From Yoonia sp034652275 (GTDB taxonomy: Bacteria; Pseudomonadota; Alphaproteobacteria; Rhodobacterales; Rhodobacteraceae), in assembly GCF_034652275.1 (NCBI RefSeq), contig NZ_JAXIWG010000001.1, forward strand, positions 1,674,001 to 1,738,000: a stretch of 64,000 nt of DNA. Direction: 5' to 3'. The notes below the pieces were generated by a model. It saw nothing but the letters and a program-made list of their open reading frames with translations. It ran no database searches and was not told the origin of the DNA. Each line of letters starts with the position of its first letter. Positions within the stretch are counted from its first letter, which is position 1. Below are positions 1 through 8,251 of the stretch, in pieces. The position numbers and the translations under genes are program-made.

Positions 1-164
1 CTGACAAACGCATCCCGCGCGGCACGGTCGGTGCTGCCCGGATTGGCGGCGTCAAAGGATTTTTCAAGGTTTTCCTTGCGTACCGACCGCGCATAAAGCG
101 CGATCGACCAATAGATCACCGTCATCGCGATGAAGCCGAAAATCACCAGCTTGATGAATGCCAT
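1..164 (-). CDS. small single-span membrane protein, C-terminus cut by window edge
   Basis: The reading frame opens with ATG at 162-164 and runs off the left edge, so only the N-terminal 54 residues are visible. They begin MAFIKLVIFGFIAMTVIYW, a single hydrophobic span of about 20 residues, followed by a charged segment (ARSVRKENLEKSF) that suggests a membrane anchor with a cytoplasmic tail. The length and pattern resemble small unnamed membrane proteins common in Rhodobacteraceae. No function can be assigned. Confidence 0.7.
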   Translation of the reverse strand, partial: MAFIKLVIFGFIAMTVIYWSIALYARSVRKENLEKSFDAANPGSTDRAARDAFV

Positions 165-240
165 GTCCCGTTCTCCCTTGGTCGTGCCCTGCGGCCTAAG
201 GTAATATCACATCCACCGATGCCAAGGTGGCGCAGAGCCG

Positions 241-585
241 CTACCACGTCTTGTGGACCCATTTGCGCGGCAGAGCCGCGACCGACAGCACCATGATCGG
301 TGCCCAGATGATCCCCGCGATCACGCCCAACCCACCGAAAGACACCACGTTTTGCCGCAATCCATGGGCCAGCAAGTCCCGCGCGGGAACACCTTGCCAG
401 ACATACAGGCCGAAAAAGAAAACCGCGCTCAGGATGCACATCGCCAGCGCGGACAAAACCGCATTCGCCATCAGGGCGGGCACGCCTTCGGGCAGCAGCC
501 GCGCGATCAGACGGGGGACGGCAAAGCCCAGCAGCGCAAGGATCAAAGCGGGCAGGAACAACCCGTCGGAAATCATGTTAGCCAT
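241..585 (-). CDS. conserved small integral membrane protein
   Basis: The protein has 114 residues and starts MANMISDGLFLPAL. A longer frame exists upstream, but the ATG at 583-585 is preceded by AAAGGTG at Shine-Dalgarno distance and is preferred. There are three hydrophobic segments at roughly residues 8-28, 38-62 and 82-104, with a positively charged C-terminus (PRKWVHKTW). It lies downstream of nothing co-directional and is divergent from the cupin gene at 698. The family is not recognised; a role as a membrane protein is all the sequence supports. Confidence 0.65.
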   Translation of the reverse strand: MANMISDGLFLPALILALLGFAVPRLIARLLPEGVPALMANAVLSALAMCILSAVFFFGLYVWQGVPARDLLAHGLRQNVVSFGGLGVIAGIIWAPIMVLSVAALPRKWVHKTW

Positions 586-697
586 GCCGTTTGCACCTTT
601 GCCAGATCGCCGCGTCTGCCCGTGGTTTACCAGTTCTTGACACGACCCGCCAATCCCACCCAATGCTGGGTCAGTTTTTCCATAAAAGGACCGCAAC

Positions 698-1042
698 ATG
701 CCAGCCACCATCATGCAAGTGACAAAGGATGGCGTCACGCCCGAGGTCAGCCGCCCCACGCCCGAAAAGCTGATTGCGGGGGATCCGGTATTTACGACAT
801 GGAATCTGGAAGAAACAGACGGGCTCTATGCCGGCATCTGGCAATCGACGCCCGGCAAATGGCGGATCAGCTATGACGAATGGGAATATTTCACCCTCAC
901 AGCAGGCAAATCCATTATCACACCGGACGGCGGCGATCCCGTTGTGATGACCACAGGCGACAGCTATGTGATCCGCCCCGGCTTTGCCGGGACGTGGGAA
1001 GTCGTCGAGACGACCGTCAAGGATTACGTCATCCGCCTTTAG
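698..1042 (+). CDS. cupin domain-containing protein (DUF861 / Cupin_3 type)
   Basis: This 114-residue protein is one small beta-barrel domain of the cupin_3 (DUF861) type, seen in ureidoglycine aminohydrolase-like and many uncharacterised proteins. Typical features are the aromatic-rich stretch YDEWEYFTLTAGK around residues 60-72 and the GDSYVIRPGFAGTWEV motif near residues 87-102. The classical metal-binding HxH motif is absent, which is usual for this subgroup. Its stop codon overlaps by 4 nt the 3' end of the convergent L,D-transpeptidase gene. The substrate is unknown. Confidence 0.8.
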   Translation: MPATIMQVTKDGVTPEVSRPTPEKLIAGDPVFTTWNLEETDGLYAGIWQSTPGKWRISYDEWEYFTLTAGKSIITPDGGDPVVMTTGDSYVIRPGFAGTWEVVETTVKDYVIRL

Positions 1043-1854
1043 ATCATACCCGGCGACAGCGCGTCGAAATCAGGCGGGCGATCCATGGATTGTGCACCTT
1101 CGCCCAAAAGGACGTCTGCGGAAATCACGGTAGGCGGCAGTTCGATGCCCCGGTCGTAATTCTCGGGATCGACGCGACGTGATTCTTCGGGCGTCCGGAT
1201 CAGAACACGCATCGGTGCTTCGATCTGGTTGTAGAGGTGGATGATGTCCTGATTGAACAGACGGATACAGCCCGCAGACCCCGAATTGCCGATGGACGGC
1301 AGGTCGTTTGTGCCGTGGATACGGTAGAACGTGTCACGCCCGTTGCGGAACAGATAGAGCGCACGCGCACCAAGCGGGCTGCGCAGGCCACCGGGGATAC
1401 CCGCACGGAAATCACCGTAAACCTCGGGTTCGGTGCGCAGCATGTTCTGCGTCGGCGTCCAGCTTGGCCATGCGCGCTTGAACTGCATCGTCGCCCGCCC
1501 ACGGATCGACCGGCCGGCACGGCCCACGCCCACGGGATAACGTGTCGCGGTGCCATCGGCCTTCACATGGTAAAGGAACTTGGCATAGGGATCGACATCA
1601 AGCGAATTTGGCGGCGCCTCGCCCTGATAGATCCCCGACATGCGGCGGTTCACGCCCTGCAGGAATTCGCTGGGGATACCCGGCAGGTTGTAACCGGCGT
1701 CGAAGATCGGCCCGTAGCCTTCGACCCAGTCTTCCTGTGTCGGCAGCTCGGGCTCGGGCAGCGTGTCGTCGATTTGCGGCGCGCAAGCGGCGGCGGTGCT
1801 GCCCAGCAACATCGCGCCAAAAGCGCGCCGACTGATATCATTCGGTAAAATCAT
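1039..1854 (-). CDS. L,D-transpeptidase (YkuD domain), exported lipoprotein
   Basis: The 271-residue protein starts at MILPNDISRRAFG; AAGGAA precedes this ATG, and the longer frame is less likely. The N-terminus has a twin-arginine-like SRRAF segment and a lipobox ending at Cys24 (TAAAC), so it is probably a Tat-exported lipoprotein. The YkuD catalytic motif is visible: His180 in HGTND and Cys196 in SAGCIRL. Enzymes of this family (ErfK/YbiS/YcfS) make 3-3 crosslinks in peptidoglycan or attach lipoproteins to it. Which of these reactions it performs cannot be told. Confidence 0.88.
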   Translation of the reverse strand: MILPNDISRRAFGAMLLGSTAAACAPQIDDTLPEPELPTQEDWVEGYGPIFDAGYNLPGIPSEFLQGVNRRMSGIYQGEAPPNSLDVDPYAKFLYHVKADGTATRYPVGVGRAGRSIRGRATMQFKRAWPSWTPTQNMLRTEPEVYGDFRAGIPGGLRSPLGARALYLFRNGRDTFYRIHGTNDLPSIGNSGSAGCIRLFNQDIIHLYNQIEAPMRVLIRTPEESRRVDPENYDRGIELPPTVISADVLLGEGAQSMDRPPDFDALSPGMI

Positions 1855-1998
1855 GCGGCGTTCCTTCTTTGTCAGGGTGGGTGTTAGCACCACCTCTGCT
1901 GGAAGCGGAACGCATGATGCGCTAAATCGTGCCGATGATCGACAAATTGTGACTTTGAGTGACAGTTTGGACGCTGAAACTGGTGCATTGGGCCGGTT

Positions 1999-3204
1999 TC
2001 AGCCGATGATATTGAACTCCGGACCATAGGGATAACCGGTAACGTCCTGATTCCCGTCATCCGTGATGAACAGGATGTCATGTTCACGGTATCCGCCCGC
2101 ACCCGGCTGGCCTGCGGGAATCGTCAGCATCGGCTCCATCGAGATGACCATGCCGGGTTCCAGCACGGTCGGAATATCCTCGCGCAGTTCCAGCCCCGCC
2201 TCGCGGCCGTAATAATGCGACAGCACGCCAAAGGAATGGCCATAGCCGAAGGTGCGGTATTGCAGCAGGTCGCGGTCAGAGAGGAAGGTGTTGATCTTGG
2301 CGGTGATCTCGGAACAGACGGCCCCTGGCACCAGCAAGGACATGCCGTATTCATGGGCAGCGACGTTCGCTTCCCAGATGGCAAGGCTGGCCGGATCAGC
2401 CTCGCCCACGAACATCGTGCGTTCAAGCGCCGTATAATAGCCGCTAATCATCGGAAAGGTGTTCAGCGACAGGATATCGCCGTGTTCCAGCTTGCGCGAT
2501 GTTACGGGGTTATGCGCGCCATCGGTGTTGATCCCCGACTGGAACCAGACCCAGGTGTCACGGTATTCAGCCTGCGGAAACCGTGCAGCGATTTCCAGTT
2601 CCATCGCGTCGCGGCCCGCCATGGCCACGTCAATTTCGCGCACGCCCGGTTTGATCGCATCGCGGATCGCGTAGCCACCCACATCGGCCACGGCAGCACC
2701 GGCGCGGATCAGGTCCAGCTCGGCAGGCGATTTGCGCATCCGCTGCGCCATCGTCTGCGCTGCCAGATCGACCAGCCGCGCGGGTTGTAGATTGTCGCGC
2801 AGCGCCAGCCGGATGGCTACGGTCAAATGGTCCGATTCGTAGCCAAGCACCTTGCCCAAGCCTGTCACCGACCGCACGGCGCGCCAGTAATTGCTGCGGT
2901 CCCAATCGGTATAAGTGATCGCATCACCATAGGACCGCCGCCAAGGCTGGCCCGCGTCGATGCCCGCGCTGATCGTCACGCAATCGGTCGGTGTCACGAC
3001 CAGCCCGTATTGGCGGCCAAAGCTGCAATAGAGAAAGCCGGAATAATAGGCGATGTTCTGCATCGAAGTGAAAAGCACCGCCTCGACCCCGGCCTTTTCC
3101 ATGATCGCGCGCAGGCCCGTCAGCCGTGCCTCGTATTCGGCAGGGGCAAATGGCAGGGATTTTTCACCTTGGTGGAATTTGTAGAATTGCGGACGCGCTG
3201 TCAT
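1999..3204 (-). CDS. creatinase (creatine amidinohydrolase)
   Basis: The 401-residue protein matches Pseudomonas-type creatinase along its whole length. It has an N-terminal creatinase domain (residues about 25-155, with YYSGFLYCSFGR and GQPWRR) and a C-terminal pita-bread fold (about 160-401). Creatinase-diagnostic blocks are FQSGINTDGAHNPVTSRK, FGYGHSFGVLSHYYGREAG and ISMEPML, which distinguish it from Xaa-Pro peptidases of the same fold. The reaction is creatine plus water to sarcosine plus urea. The start at MTARPQF has the strong site GAGGAAAGG upstream. Sarcosine could feed the GcvT-fused dehydrogenases at 44979-51185, though they are not adjacent. Confidence 0.87.
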   Translation of the reverse strand: MTARPQFYKFHQGEKSLPFAPAEYEARLTGLRAIMEKAGVEAVLFTSMQNIAYYSGFLYCSFGRQYGLVVTPTDCVTISAGIDAGQPWRRSYGDAITYTDWDRSNYWRAVRSVTGLGKVLGYESDHLTVAIRLALRDNLQPARLVDLAAQTMAQRMRKSPAELDLIRAGAAVADVGGYAIRDAIKPGVREIDVAMAGRDAMELEIAARFPQAEYRDTWVWFQSGINTDGAHNPVTSRKLEHGDILSLNTFPMISGYYTALERTMFVGEADPASLAIWEANVAAHEYGMSLLVPGAVCSEITAKINTFLSDRDLLQYRTFGYGHSFGVLSHYYGREAGLELREDIPTVLEPGMVISMEPMLTIPAGQPGAGGYREHDILFITDDGNQDVTGYPYGPEFNIIG

Positions 3205-3305
3205 GGCGGACCCTTTCCTCAAAGGTCCCGGCGTTCAGGACGGACAAAGCCAGAGGCAGCGACGCCATCGCCACGATATAGTGCTAGCGCAGCCTTTGCG
3301 GCCGA

Positions 3306-4205
3306 TCAAGCCAGTCTGTCACCCAAGGCCAGCCCGCGCAGCACCTCGGTCGCGGGCATGGCGCGTTTGCCTTCGCGTTGGGCGGTGGTAACCGTCACCG
3401 CCCCTGTCACGCAGGCGATGGTGAACCCGTCCAGCACCGTGCCGGGGGCAGCATCGCCCTGTCCCACGACAGCGCCCAAGAGCTTGACCCGTTCGCCCGC
3501 CACATCGCACCACGCGCCCGGAAACGGTGACAGCCCGTTGATGTGGCGCGCGACGGATGCGGCGGGCTGCGCCCAATCCACCCGCGCCTCGGCCTTGTCG
3601 ATCTTGGTGGCATAGGTGACGCCATCCTCGGGCTGCGGCACAGGTATCAGATCAGGCAGACGGCGCAACGCTTCGACCACTAAACGCGCGCCCATCGCGG
3701 ACAGGCGGTCGTGCAGGGCACCTGTCGTGTCATCGGGCGCAATGTCGGTCGCTTCGCGCAGCAGGACAGGACCGGTGTCCAGCCCCGCCTCCATCTGCAT
3801 GATGCAGACGCCGGTCTGCGCATCGCCCGCCATGATCGCGCGGTGGATCGGGGCCGCACCCCGCCAGCGTGGAAGAAGCGAGGCATGGATATTCAGGCAC
3901 CCCAGACGCGGCGCATCCAGCACCGCCTGCGGCAGGATCAACCCGTAGGCGACGACAACGGCGATATCGGCGTTCAGCGCGGCAAACTCTGCCTGCGCCT
4001 GCGGGTTGCGCAACGACACAGGGTGGCGGACAGGCAGCCCCAGTACCAACGCGCGCAGATGCACCGCCTGCGGTCGGTCCTTTTTCCCGCGACCCGCCGG
4101 ACGCGGTGGCTGGGTATAGACAGCGGCGATGTCATGCCCCGCCGCAACCAGCGCATCCAGCACCGGAACCGAAAACTCCGGCGTTCCCATGAAGATAATG
4201 CGCAT
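3306..4205 (-). CDS. fmt: methionyl-tRNA formyltransferase
   Basis: The 299-residue enzyme formylates initiator Met-tRNA using 10-formyl-tetrahydrofolate. The N-terminal formyl-transferase domain starts MRIIFMGTPEFSVPVLDAL and contains the active-site stretch NIHASLLPRWRGAAPIHRAI (Asn, His) and later the DTGPVL segment. The C-terminal OB-like domain carries the INGLSPFPGAW motif. It lies 15 nt downstream of the degenerate deformylase-like gene, so the formylation and deformylation genes form one minus-strand cluster, a common bacterial pairing. Confidence 0.96.
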   Translation of the reverse strand: MRIIFMGTPEFSVPVLDALVAAGHDIAAVYTQPPRPAGRGKKDRPQAVHLRALVLGLPVRHPVSLRNPQAQAEFAALNADIAVVVAYGLILPQAVLDAPRLGCLNIHASLLPRWRGAAPIHRAIMAGDAQTGVCIMQMEAGLDTGPVLLREATDIAPDDTTGALHDRLSAMGARLVVEALRRLPDLIPVPQPEDGVTYATKIDKAEARVDWAQPAASVARHINGLSPFPGAWCDVAGERVKLLGAVVGQGDAAPGTVLDGFTIACVTGAVTVTTAQREGKRAMPATEVLRGLALGDRLA

Positions 4206-4220
4206 GGTGTTTCCTTTGGA

Positions 4221-4730
4221 TCAGATCGCAGCTTTAGCGGCGATTTTATGTGCTTTCTTGATCAGCATATCACGGCGCACCTTGGTCATCCGGTCAAAAA
4301 ACATCCGCCCCGCCAGATGGTCGATCTGGTGCTGGACCGAGGTCGCCCAGAGACCGACGAAATCCCGCTCCTCAACCGCGCCTTCGGCGTTCAGAAACCG
4401 CACCGTCACCGCGCGCGGGCGGCTGATGCGCGCCCAGACGCCGGGCAGGTTGGGCGACCCTTCCTCGTGGTCACGAAATTCCACCGAACTGTGCAGGATC
4501 TCGGGGTTCGCCATGCGCACCGCCTGCCCCCGCGCAGAGGAAGCATCGACAACCGCCAAGGCCAGCCCGACACCCAGTTGGGGTGCGGCGAGCCCGACAC
4601 CGGGCATCGTATCCATCGCCTCGATCATCTCGTCCCACAGCGCGCGGATGTCATCCGTGATCGCGGCAACCGGCGCTGCAGGCGTGCGCAACACCGGATG
4701 CGGCCAAGGCACATAAGCGCGATGCGTCAT
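4221..4730 (-). CDS. peptide deformylase-like protein with degenerate active site
   Basis: The 169-residue protein clearly has the deformylase fold. Motif 1 is intact (GVGLAAPQ). Motif 2, normally EGCLS with the metal-ligand Cys, reads EGSPN, so the Cys is gone. Motif 3, normally HExxH, reads HQIDH, so the catalytic Glu is Gln. It should therefore not deformylate by the standard mechanism; a structural, regulatory or different role is inferred. Its start overlaps the previous gene's stop (ATGA, 4727-4730), showing translational coupling, and fmt follows. It is full length, with no frameshift. Confidence 0.85.
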   Translation of the reverse strand: MTHRAYVPWPHPVLRTPAAPVAAITDDIRALWDEMIEAMDTMPGVGLAAPQLGVGLALAVVDASSARGQAVRMANPEILHSSVEFRDHEEGSPNLPGVWARISRPRAVTVRFLNAEGAVEERDFVGLWATSVQHQIDHLAGRMFFDRMTKVRRDMLIKKAHKIAAKAAI

Positions 4731-5185
4731 TGCGCGACCCCGATATCGGTGATCAACACGCCATCCAGATGGTCGTATTCATGGCAGATGCAGATCGCCT
4801 CGACCCCGTCGAACCGGCCTTGCTGCACCTCGCCCGCGATATCCTGCCAGCGCATCTCGACCCAAGTCGGACGGGCGACGGCAAAGCTGCGCCCGGGGAT
4901 CGACAAACACGCCTCGACGCCCGTGGCGGTGGAGTCGGCCCGCGCGACGATCTGCGGATTGACGAAGGCCTGCGGCGTGGGGTCGCCTTCTTTCCATGTC
5001 GTATCAATAACAAACACCCGCTGCGACACACCCACCTGCGGTGCGGCAAGCCCCCGACCGGGGGCGGCATACATGGTCGCCAGCATCTCGGCGACCAACA
5101 GTTCCAACTCATCGTCAAAAGCTGTCACAGGGGCTGCCACGGCACGCAGCACCGGATCGCCGTCAAACCGCAAATCCAGTGCCAT
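4727..5185 (-). CDS. def: peptide deformylase, second paralogue
   Basis: This 152-residue deformylase has all three motifs: GRGLAAPQ (motif 1, with Arg in place of the usual Ile/Val), ACLSI containing the metal-ligand Cys, and HEYDH with the two His ligands and catalytic Glu. The motif-2 Glu-Gly is replaced by Glu-Ala (EACLS), so it is not entirely canonical. It ends just after motif 3, without the longer helix of the first paralogue. It sits 4 nt from the canonical gene upstream and overlaps the degenerate one downstream. Confidence 0.85.
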   Translation of the reverse strand: MALDLRFDGDPVLRAVAAPVTAFDDELELLVAEMLATMYAAPGRGLAAPQVGVSQRVFVIDTTWKEGDPTPQAFVNPQIVARADSTATGVEACLSIPGRSFAVARPTWVEMRWQDIAGEVQQGRFDGVEAICICHEYDHLDGVLITDIGVAQ

Positions 5186-5189
5186 AACG

Positions 5190-5711
5190 TTACCCCCGGG
5201 CCATTTCGCGTTTCAGTTTCTGCATCTTGCGCGTGATCATCTGGCGTTTCAGCGGACCCAGATGGTCGATGAACAGCTTGCCATCCAGATGGTCGATCTC
5301 GTGCTGCACGCAAGTCGCCCACAACCCGTCAAAGCGTGCGCGCTGCGGCTTGCCGTCCAACCCCAGCCACGCCACCTCGACCTCCGCCGGACGTGTGACT
5401 TCGGCATATTGTTCGGGGATCGACAAACAGCCTTCGTCATAGACGGATGTCGCCTCCGAGGTCCAGACGATCTCGGGGTTGATCAGGACCATGGGTTCGG
5501 GTGTCGCCTCGGCATCTTTCTGGCAATCCATCACGATAACCCGGCGCATCACCGCGACCTGCGGGGCAGCCAGCCCGATACCGGGTGCGTCATACATGGT
5601 TTCGAGCATGTCATCGGCCAGCCGCCGCAGGTCGTCGTCAAAGGACGCGACGGGCGTTGTCACCTTTTTCAGGCGCGGATCGGGATGAATCAGGATGGGG
5701 CGAATGGTCAT
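5190..5711 (-). CDS. def: peptide deformylase, canonical copy
   Basis: The 173-residue protein starts MTIRPILIHPDPRLK; an upstream in-frame extension is rejected because this N-terminus is the family standard. The three motifs are GIGLAAPQ, EGCLSIPEQ and HEIDHLDG, all canonical for an Fe/Zn deformylase that removes the N-formyl group from nascent proteins. It is the first gene of the def-def-def-fmt block and is divergent from the malY/patB-like gene at 5810, so a promoter should lie in 5712-5809. Confidence 0.95.
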   Translation of the reverse strand: MTIRPILIHPDPRLKKVTTPVASFDDDLRRLADDMLETMYDAPGIGLAAPQVAVMRRVIVMDCQKDAEATPEPMVLINPEIVWTSEATSVYDEGCLSIPEQYAEVTRPAEVEVAWLGLDGKPQRARFDGLWATCVQHEIDHLDGKLFIDHLGPLKRQMITRKMQKLKREMARG

Positions 5712-5809
5712 GCCAGCGCATTTAGGCCGCGGCGCGCAGAAATGCAACGCGGACCGCTTGCACCCGCCTGATACAGGGATAGGCTGCGCGCAAACATAAG
5801 GATCCGCCC

Positions 5810-6982
5810 ATGTCATTCAACACGCCCATCGACCGCCGCAACACCAACAGTTCCAAATGGGACAAGATGGAACAGCTGTTCGGCGTGTCGCCAAAGGACG
5901 GGCTGGCGATGTGGACCGCCGACAGCGATTACCAGACCGCGCCCTGCGTTCTGGCCGCCATCGACCGGGCGCGCGCGCATGGTGTGTTCGGCTACGGGAT
6001 CGACGGGACGGATTACACCGATGCGATCACATGGTGGATGCAGAACCGGCATGGCTGGACAGTGGACCCCGACTGGATCCTCTCGACCCAAGGGCTGGGC
6101 AATGCCATCGCGCTGTCGCTGCAACTGTGGTCGGAACCCGGCGATGCCGCAGCGATCTTTACCCCCGTTTACCATGAATTCGCGCACAAGATCACCCGTG
6201 CGGGCCGTGTCGTGACCACCTGCCCGCTGGTGCGCGACGGCGATACCTATGTGCTTGACCTTGACGACGCCAAGGCGCGGCTGACCGGCCGCGAAAAGCT
6301 CCTGATCTGGTGTTCGCCGCAAAACCCGTCGGGCCGGGTCTGGACCACCGCCGAACTGCGCGCCGTCGCCGCCTTTGCGCGCGACAACGGGATGCTGCTG
6401 ATCAGCGACGAGATTCACCACGATCTGGTCTACCGCGACCATGATTTCGTGCCGATGGCCGTGGCCGCCCCCGATTTTGCGGACAATACCGTCTATCTGA
6501 CGGCGGCGTCCAAGACCTTCAACATCGCAGGCCAGCGCACAGGCAACATGATTATCCCCAACGCAAGTCTCCGTGGTCAGGTGCAGGCCTGGCAGGCGAT
6601 GATGGATTACAAACCCGGCAGCCTTGCCATTGCGATGATCACTGCCGCCTATTCCCCCGAAGGCGCAGCATGGGCCGATGCGCAGATGGACCATCTGCAG
6701 GCCAACCGCGACCTGTTGCAGGACGGTCTGCGCGCCATCCCCGGTGTCTGGTCGATGCCGCTGCAATCGACATATCTGGCATGGGTGGATTTTTCAGGCA
6801 CCGGCATGGACCATGCCGAGATCGCGGCGCGCATCAGGGATGAGGCGAAAATCGCCGTCTCGCCCGGTCCGGCCTTTGGCACGGGCGGCGAAAGCTTCAT
6901 GCGAATCAATTTCGCCACGCAGCGCCATGTGGTCGAAGACGCGGTCGCCCGTCTGCAACACGCGTTCCGCGACCTGCAATAG
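5810..6982 (+). CDS. MalY/PatB family cystathionine beta-lyase
   Basis: This 390-residue fold-type I PLP enzyme belongs to the MalY/PatB branch. Its N-terminus is typical (RRNTNSSKWD, then LAMWTADSDYQTAP), the aspartate-containing segment ISDEIHHDLVY lies near residue 200, and the PLP lysine is in the AASKTFNIAGQ motif near residue 232. These enzymes cleave cystathionine or cysteine to pyruvate, ammonia and a thiol. The start has GGATCCGCCC upstream. It is monocistronic by appearance; the next gene is on the other strand, 5 nt away. Confidence 0.9.
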   Translation: MSFNTPIDRRNTNSSKWDKMEQLFGVSPKDGLAMWTADSDYQTAPCVLAAIDRARAHGVFGYGIDGTDYTDAITWWMQNRHGWTVDPDWILSTQGLGNAIALSLQLWSEPGDAAAIFTPVYHEFAHKITRAGRVVTTCPLVRDGDTYVLDLDDAKARLTGREKLLIWCSPQNPSGRVWTTAELRAVAAFARDNGMLLISDEIHHDLVYRDHDFVPMAVAAPDFADNTVYLTAASKTFNIAGQRTGNMIIPNASLRGQVQAWQAMMDYKPGSLAIAMITAAYSPEGAAWADAQMDHLQANRDLLQDGLRAIPGVWSMPLQSTYLAWVDFSGTGMDHAEIAARIRDEAKIAVSPGPAFGTGGESFMRINFATQRHVVEDAVARLQHAFRDLQ

Positions 6983-6987
6983 AGCGG

Positions 6988-7341
6988 TCAGTTGCGGTTT
7001 TCGATCAGACCCGCTGGCACGAAATCAGGATGCACGAAATCAGCGGCGGGCCGGTCGGCGACAGGCGTCAGCCATTTGAATTCAAACACACGCTCGTCGT
7101 CATCCTCGACTGCGGAGACCACTAGGCATTGATACAGATGCCGCGGGCCGTCATAGATATCGACATGGCCGCGCAGTTTGTCAGACCCTTTCAGGTCCAG
7201 CGCGAACCCGCCATCCCAGAGCCGCCTGATCCGGTAGGTCGCATCGCCGTCCCGCACCGACAGCCGGTCCTTGCGGCGCAAGGCGGCCTTGCGGGCATCT
7301 TCCAATCCCTTGCGAACAGCTTCCGGTAAAAACGTATACAT
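6988..7341 (-). CDS. conserved hypothetical protein
   Basis: The 117-residue soluble protein begins MYTFLPEAVRKGLEDARKAA. It has a basic N-terminal helix, then an alternating beta-rich region (YRIRRLWDGGFALDL, VDIYDGPRHLYQCLV, FEFKWLTPV). The shape resembles small uncharacterised proteins conserved in Rhodobacteraceae. It has no signal peptide, membrane span or recognisable catalytic motif. It lies between the PatB-like gene and the cobalamin operon and is not coupled to either. Confidence 0.7.
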   Translation of the reverse strand: MYTFLPEAVRKGLEDARKAALRRKDRLSVRDGDATYRIRRLWDGGFALDLKGSDKLRGHVDIYDGPRHLYQCLVVSAVEDDDERVFEFKWLTPVADRPAADFVHPDFVPAGLIENRN

Positions 7342-7438
7342 GCGAATCCCCCCACTACTGCGCTAAGTGTGGACCCACAAAGGTAAAAATCAAGTAACGC
7401 TAACCGCCGCGCCGCAGCGTGATGCTGGCGCGCGCCAG

Positions 7439-8209
7439 TCAGTCCGCCTTGACGCGCGGACGCAGCACATGCGGTTTGGCCGCATCATAAAGCGCGGAGT
7501 CAGGGAATCCGTGGTTTTCCGACAGCGCCGGCCCGACCAGAATTAACGCCGTGCGGGTGATCTTCGCGGCCCTGACCTGCGCATGAATATCGCTCAGCGT
7601 GCCGCGCAGGATCAACTGATCCGGCCAGCCCACGCGGTAGATCACCGCCACCGGACAATCAGCCCCATAGAACGGCACCAACTGCCGCTCGATCTCGCGC
7701 AGGGCGCGGATGCCCAGATGGATCGCGAGCGTCGCACCGCTGCGCGCAAAATTCTCCAACGTCTCGCCCGCCGGCATGCCGGTCGATTTCATCGACATCC
7801 GCGTCAGGATGATGGATTGCGCGACTTCCGGCACGGTCAGTTCGGTCCCCAGCGCCGCCGCAGCCGCGGCATAGGCAGGCACGCCGGGAATGATCTGGTA
7901 ATCGATCCCGTCCGCCTTCAGCCGCCGGATCTGTTCGGCGATGGCCCCGTAAAGCGACGGGTCACCCGAATGCACCCGCGCCACATCCTGTCCCTTGGCA
8001 TGGGCGGCCATAATCACGCCATGCGTGTCATCCAGCGTCATGGGGGCGGTATCCATCACCAGCGCATCCGCTGGCGCACAGGCCACAACAGCCTCGGGCA
8101 CAAGCGATCCGGCATAAAGGCAAACCGGACATTCCCCGATCACCCGCGCCGCCTTGAGCGTCAGCAATTCCGGATCGCCGGGGCCCGCCCCAATGAAATA
8201 GACCGTCAT
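7439..8209 (-). CDS. cobM: precorrin-4 C11-methyltransferase
   Basis: The 256-residue SAM-dependent tetrapyrrole methylase starts MTVYFIGAGPGDPELLT, the standard N-terminal loop of the family. The block MDTAPMTLDD and the SGDPSLYGAIAEQ segment are typical of CobM/CbiF. It methylates precorrin-4 at C11 during corrin ring synthesis. It is the last gene of the minus-strand cob operon, separated from the cbiG-cobJ fusion by 42 nt that carry a divergent copy of the dispersed repeat. Nothing is missing in length or motifs. Confidence 0.93.
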   Translation of the reverse strand: MTVYFIGAGPGDPELLTLKAARVIGECPVCLYAGSLVPEAVVACAPADALVMDTAPMTLDDTHGVIMAAHAKGQDVARVHSGDPSLYGAIAEQIRRLKADGIDYQIIPGVPAYAAAAAALGTELTVPEVAQSIILTRMSMKSTGMPAGETLENFARSGATLAIHLGIRALREIERQLVPFYGADCPVAVIYRVGWPDQLILRGTLSDIHAQVRAAKITRTALILVGPALSENHGFPDSALYDAAKPHVLRPRVKAD

Positions 8210-8219
8210 CTTCTTTTTT

Positions 8220-8244
8220 CCCCAAATACTCCCGCCGGCAGGCG
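8220..8244. repeat. dispersed repeat family A, divergent copy
   Basis: The core reads CCCCAAATACTCCCGCCGG followed by CAGGCGG, which matches the family A core at most positions. It sits in the short gap between cobM and the cbiG-cobJ fusion. Confidence 0.55.
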
Positions 8245-8251
8245 GAATATG

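Noticed and set aside
3711..5771. Open frame of 686 codons on the plus strand across fmt and the deformylase genes
   Set aside because: It is antisense to four well-supported genes, has no family motif and is rich in Arg, His, Gln and Pro, as expected from reading GC-rich genes backwards.
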